Source: Propionibacteriales bacterium (GTDB taxonomy: Bacteria > Actinomycetota > Actinomycetes > Propionibacteriales > Nocardioidaceae). Taken from it: a stretch of 60,539 nucleotides of DNA. Position numbers and translations under genes: made by a program. The DNA lies in contig JAICMS010000002.1 in NCBI GenBank assembly GCA_025929075.1, forward strand, positions 1 through 60,539, read 5' to 3'. Of the stretch, positions 60,422 to 60,539 are shown piece by piece (the first letter of the stretch is position 1; every line of letters starts with the position of its first letter). A model generated the notes under the pieces. It was not told where the DNA came from, made no database searches, and saw nothing but the letters and a program-made list of their open reading frames with translations.

Positions 60422-60539
60422 GGCAGGTGCCTCTCGCTGCTCGGTTGCCCTGCCGGGTCCGGTCGGGCCGGGTGTCCTCGGCAGGGCGGGACGGGTGTCT
60501 GTCGGTGGGGAAGGGCCACGGGGCCGCCACTCCCGGTAA

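Overview
This is about 60.5 kb of high-GC chromosomal DNA from an actinobacterium. The evidence is the gene content and order: two RpoD-type sigma factors close together, a small DUF7455-like zinc protein, PriA (HisA/TrpF), an HGxxPAAW protein inside the trp operon, an F420-type luciferase-fold enzyme, Wag31/DivIVA with SepF, YggT, YggS and PgeF beside FtsZ, and a translational T-box before ileS. The set looks most like Propionibacteriales (Nocardioides-like), but the genus cannot be fixed from sequence reading alone. I saw no transposase, integrase, phage gene or CRISPR array, and no clear pseudogene. The window is mostly conserved chromosomal backbone with a few accessory stretches.

Layout. 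0.2-3.6 kb: a secreted seven-blade RCC1 propeller and parE. 3.8-11.8 kb: DUF7455 protein, principal sigma factor, universal stress protein, GCS2-type ligase, DUF4192 protein, DNA polymerase IV and a second sigma factor. 11.8-14 kb: coaE and rpsA. 14.2-18.3 kb: a minus-strand run of an F420-type oxidoreductase, a flavin-binding split-barrel protein, a D-aminoacylase-like amidohydrolase and an aminoglycoside-phosphotransferase-fold kinase. 18.5-23 kb: MFS transporter, sirtuin and methyltransferase with overlapping ends, then an FAD oxidase. 22.96-23.35 kb: two inverted arrays of related 22-bp repeats, each lying just after the stop codon of the gene that runs into it. 23.4-28.5 kb: a large secreted beta-sandwich protein, polA and a thioesterase.

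28.6-34.3 kb: a complete branched-chain amino acid ABC transporter (livHMGF, with a convergent livK) and a tRNA-Leu(CAA). 34.4-43.3 kb: a long minus-strand run of a Trp-associated membrane protein, HGxxPAAW protein, trpC-trpB-trpA, SCO1, lgt, a VIT1/CCC1 transporter and a beta-N-acetylhexosaminidase, with priA nearby and no trpE. 43.4-51.5 kb: LON-domain protein, two membrane-anchored proteins of unknown function, dnaE, rluD and lspA. 51.5-60.5 kb: a DksA/TraR zinc protein with a histone-H1-like tail, T-box and ileS, then divIVA, yggT, sepF, yggS, pgeF and ftsZ of the division cluster.

The points most worth attention are the paired 3'-UTR repeat arrays, the GXHH-type active-site signature of IleS together with its T-box, the extracytoplasmic domain fused to LivH, and the H1-like tail on the DksA-type protein. 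Start codons were moved inward from the longest open frame wherever a ribosome binding site, a signal peptide or an overlap with the upstream gene made this more credible.
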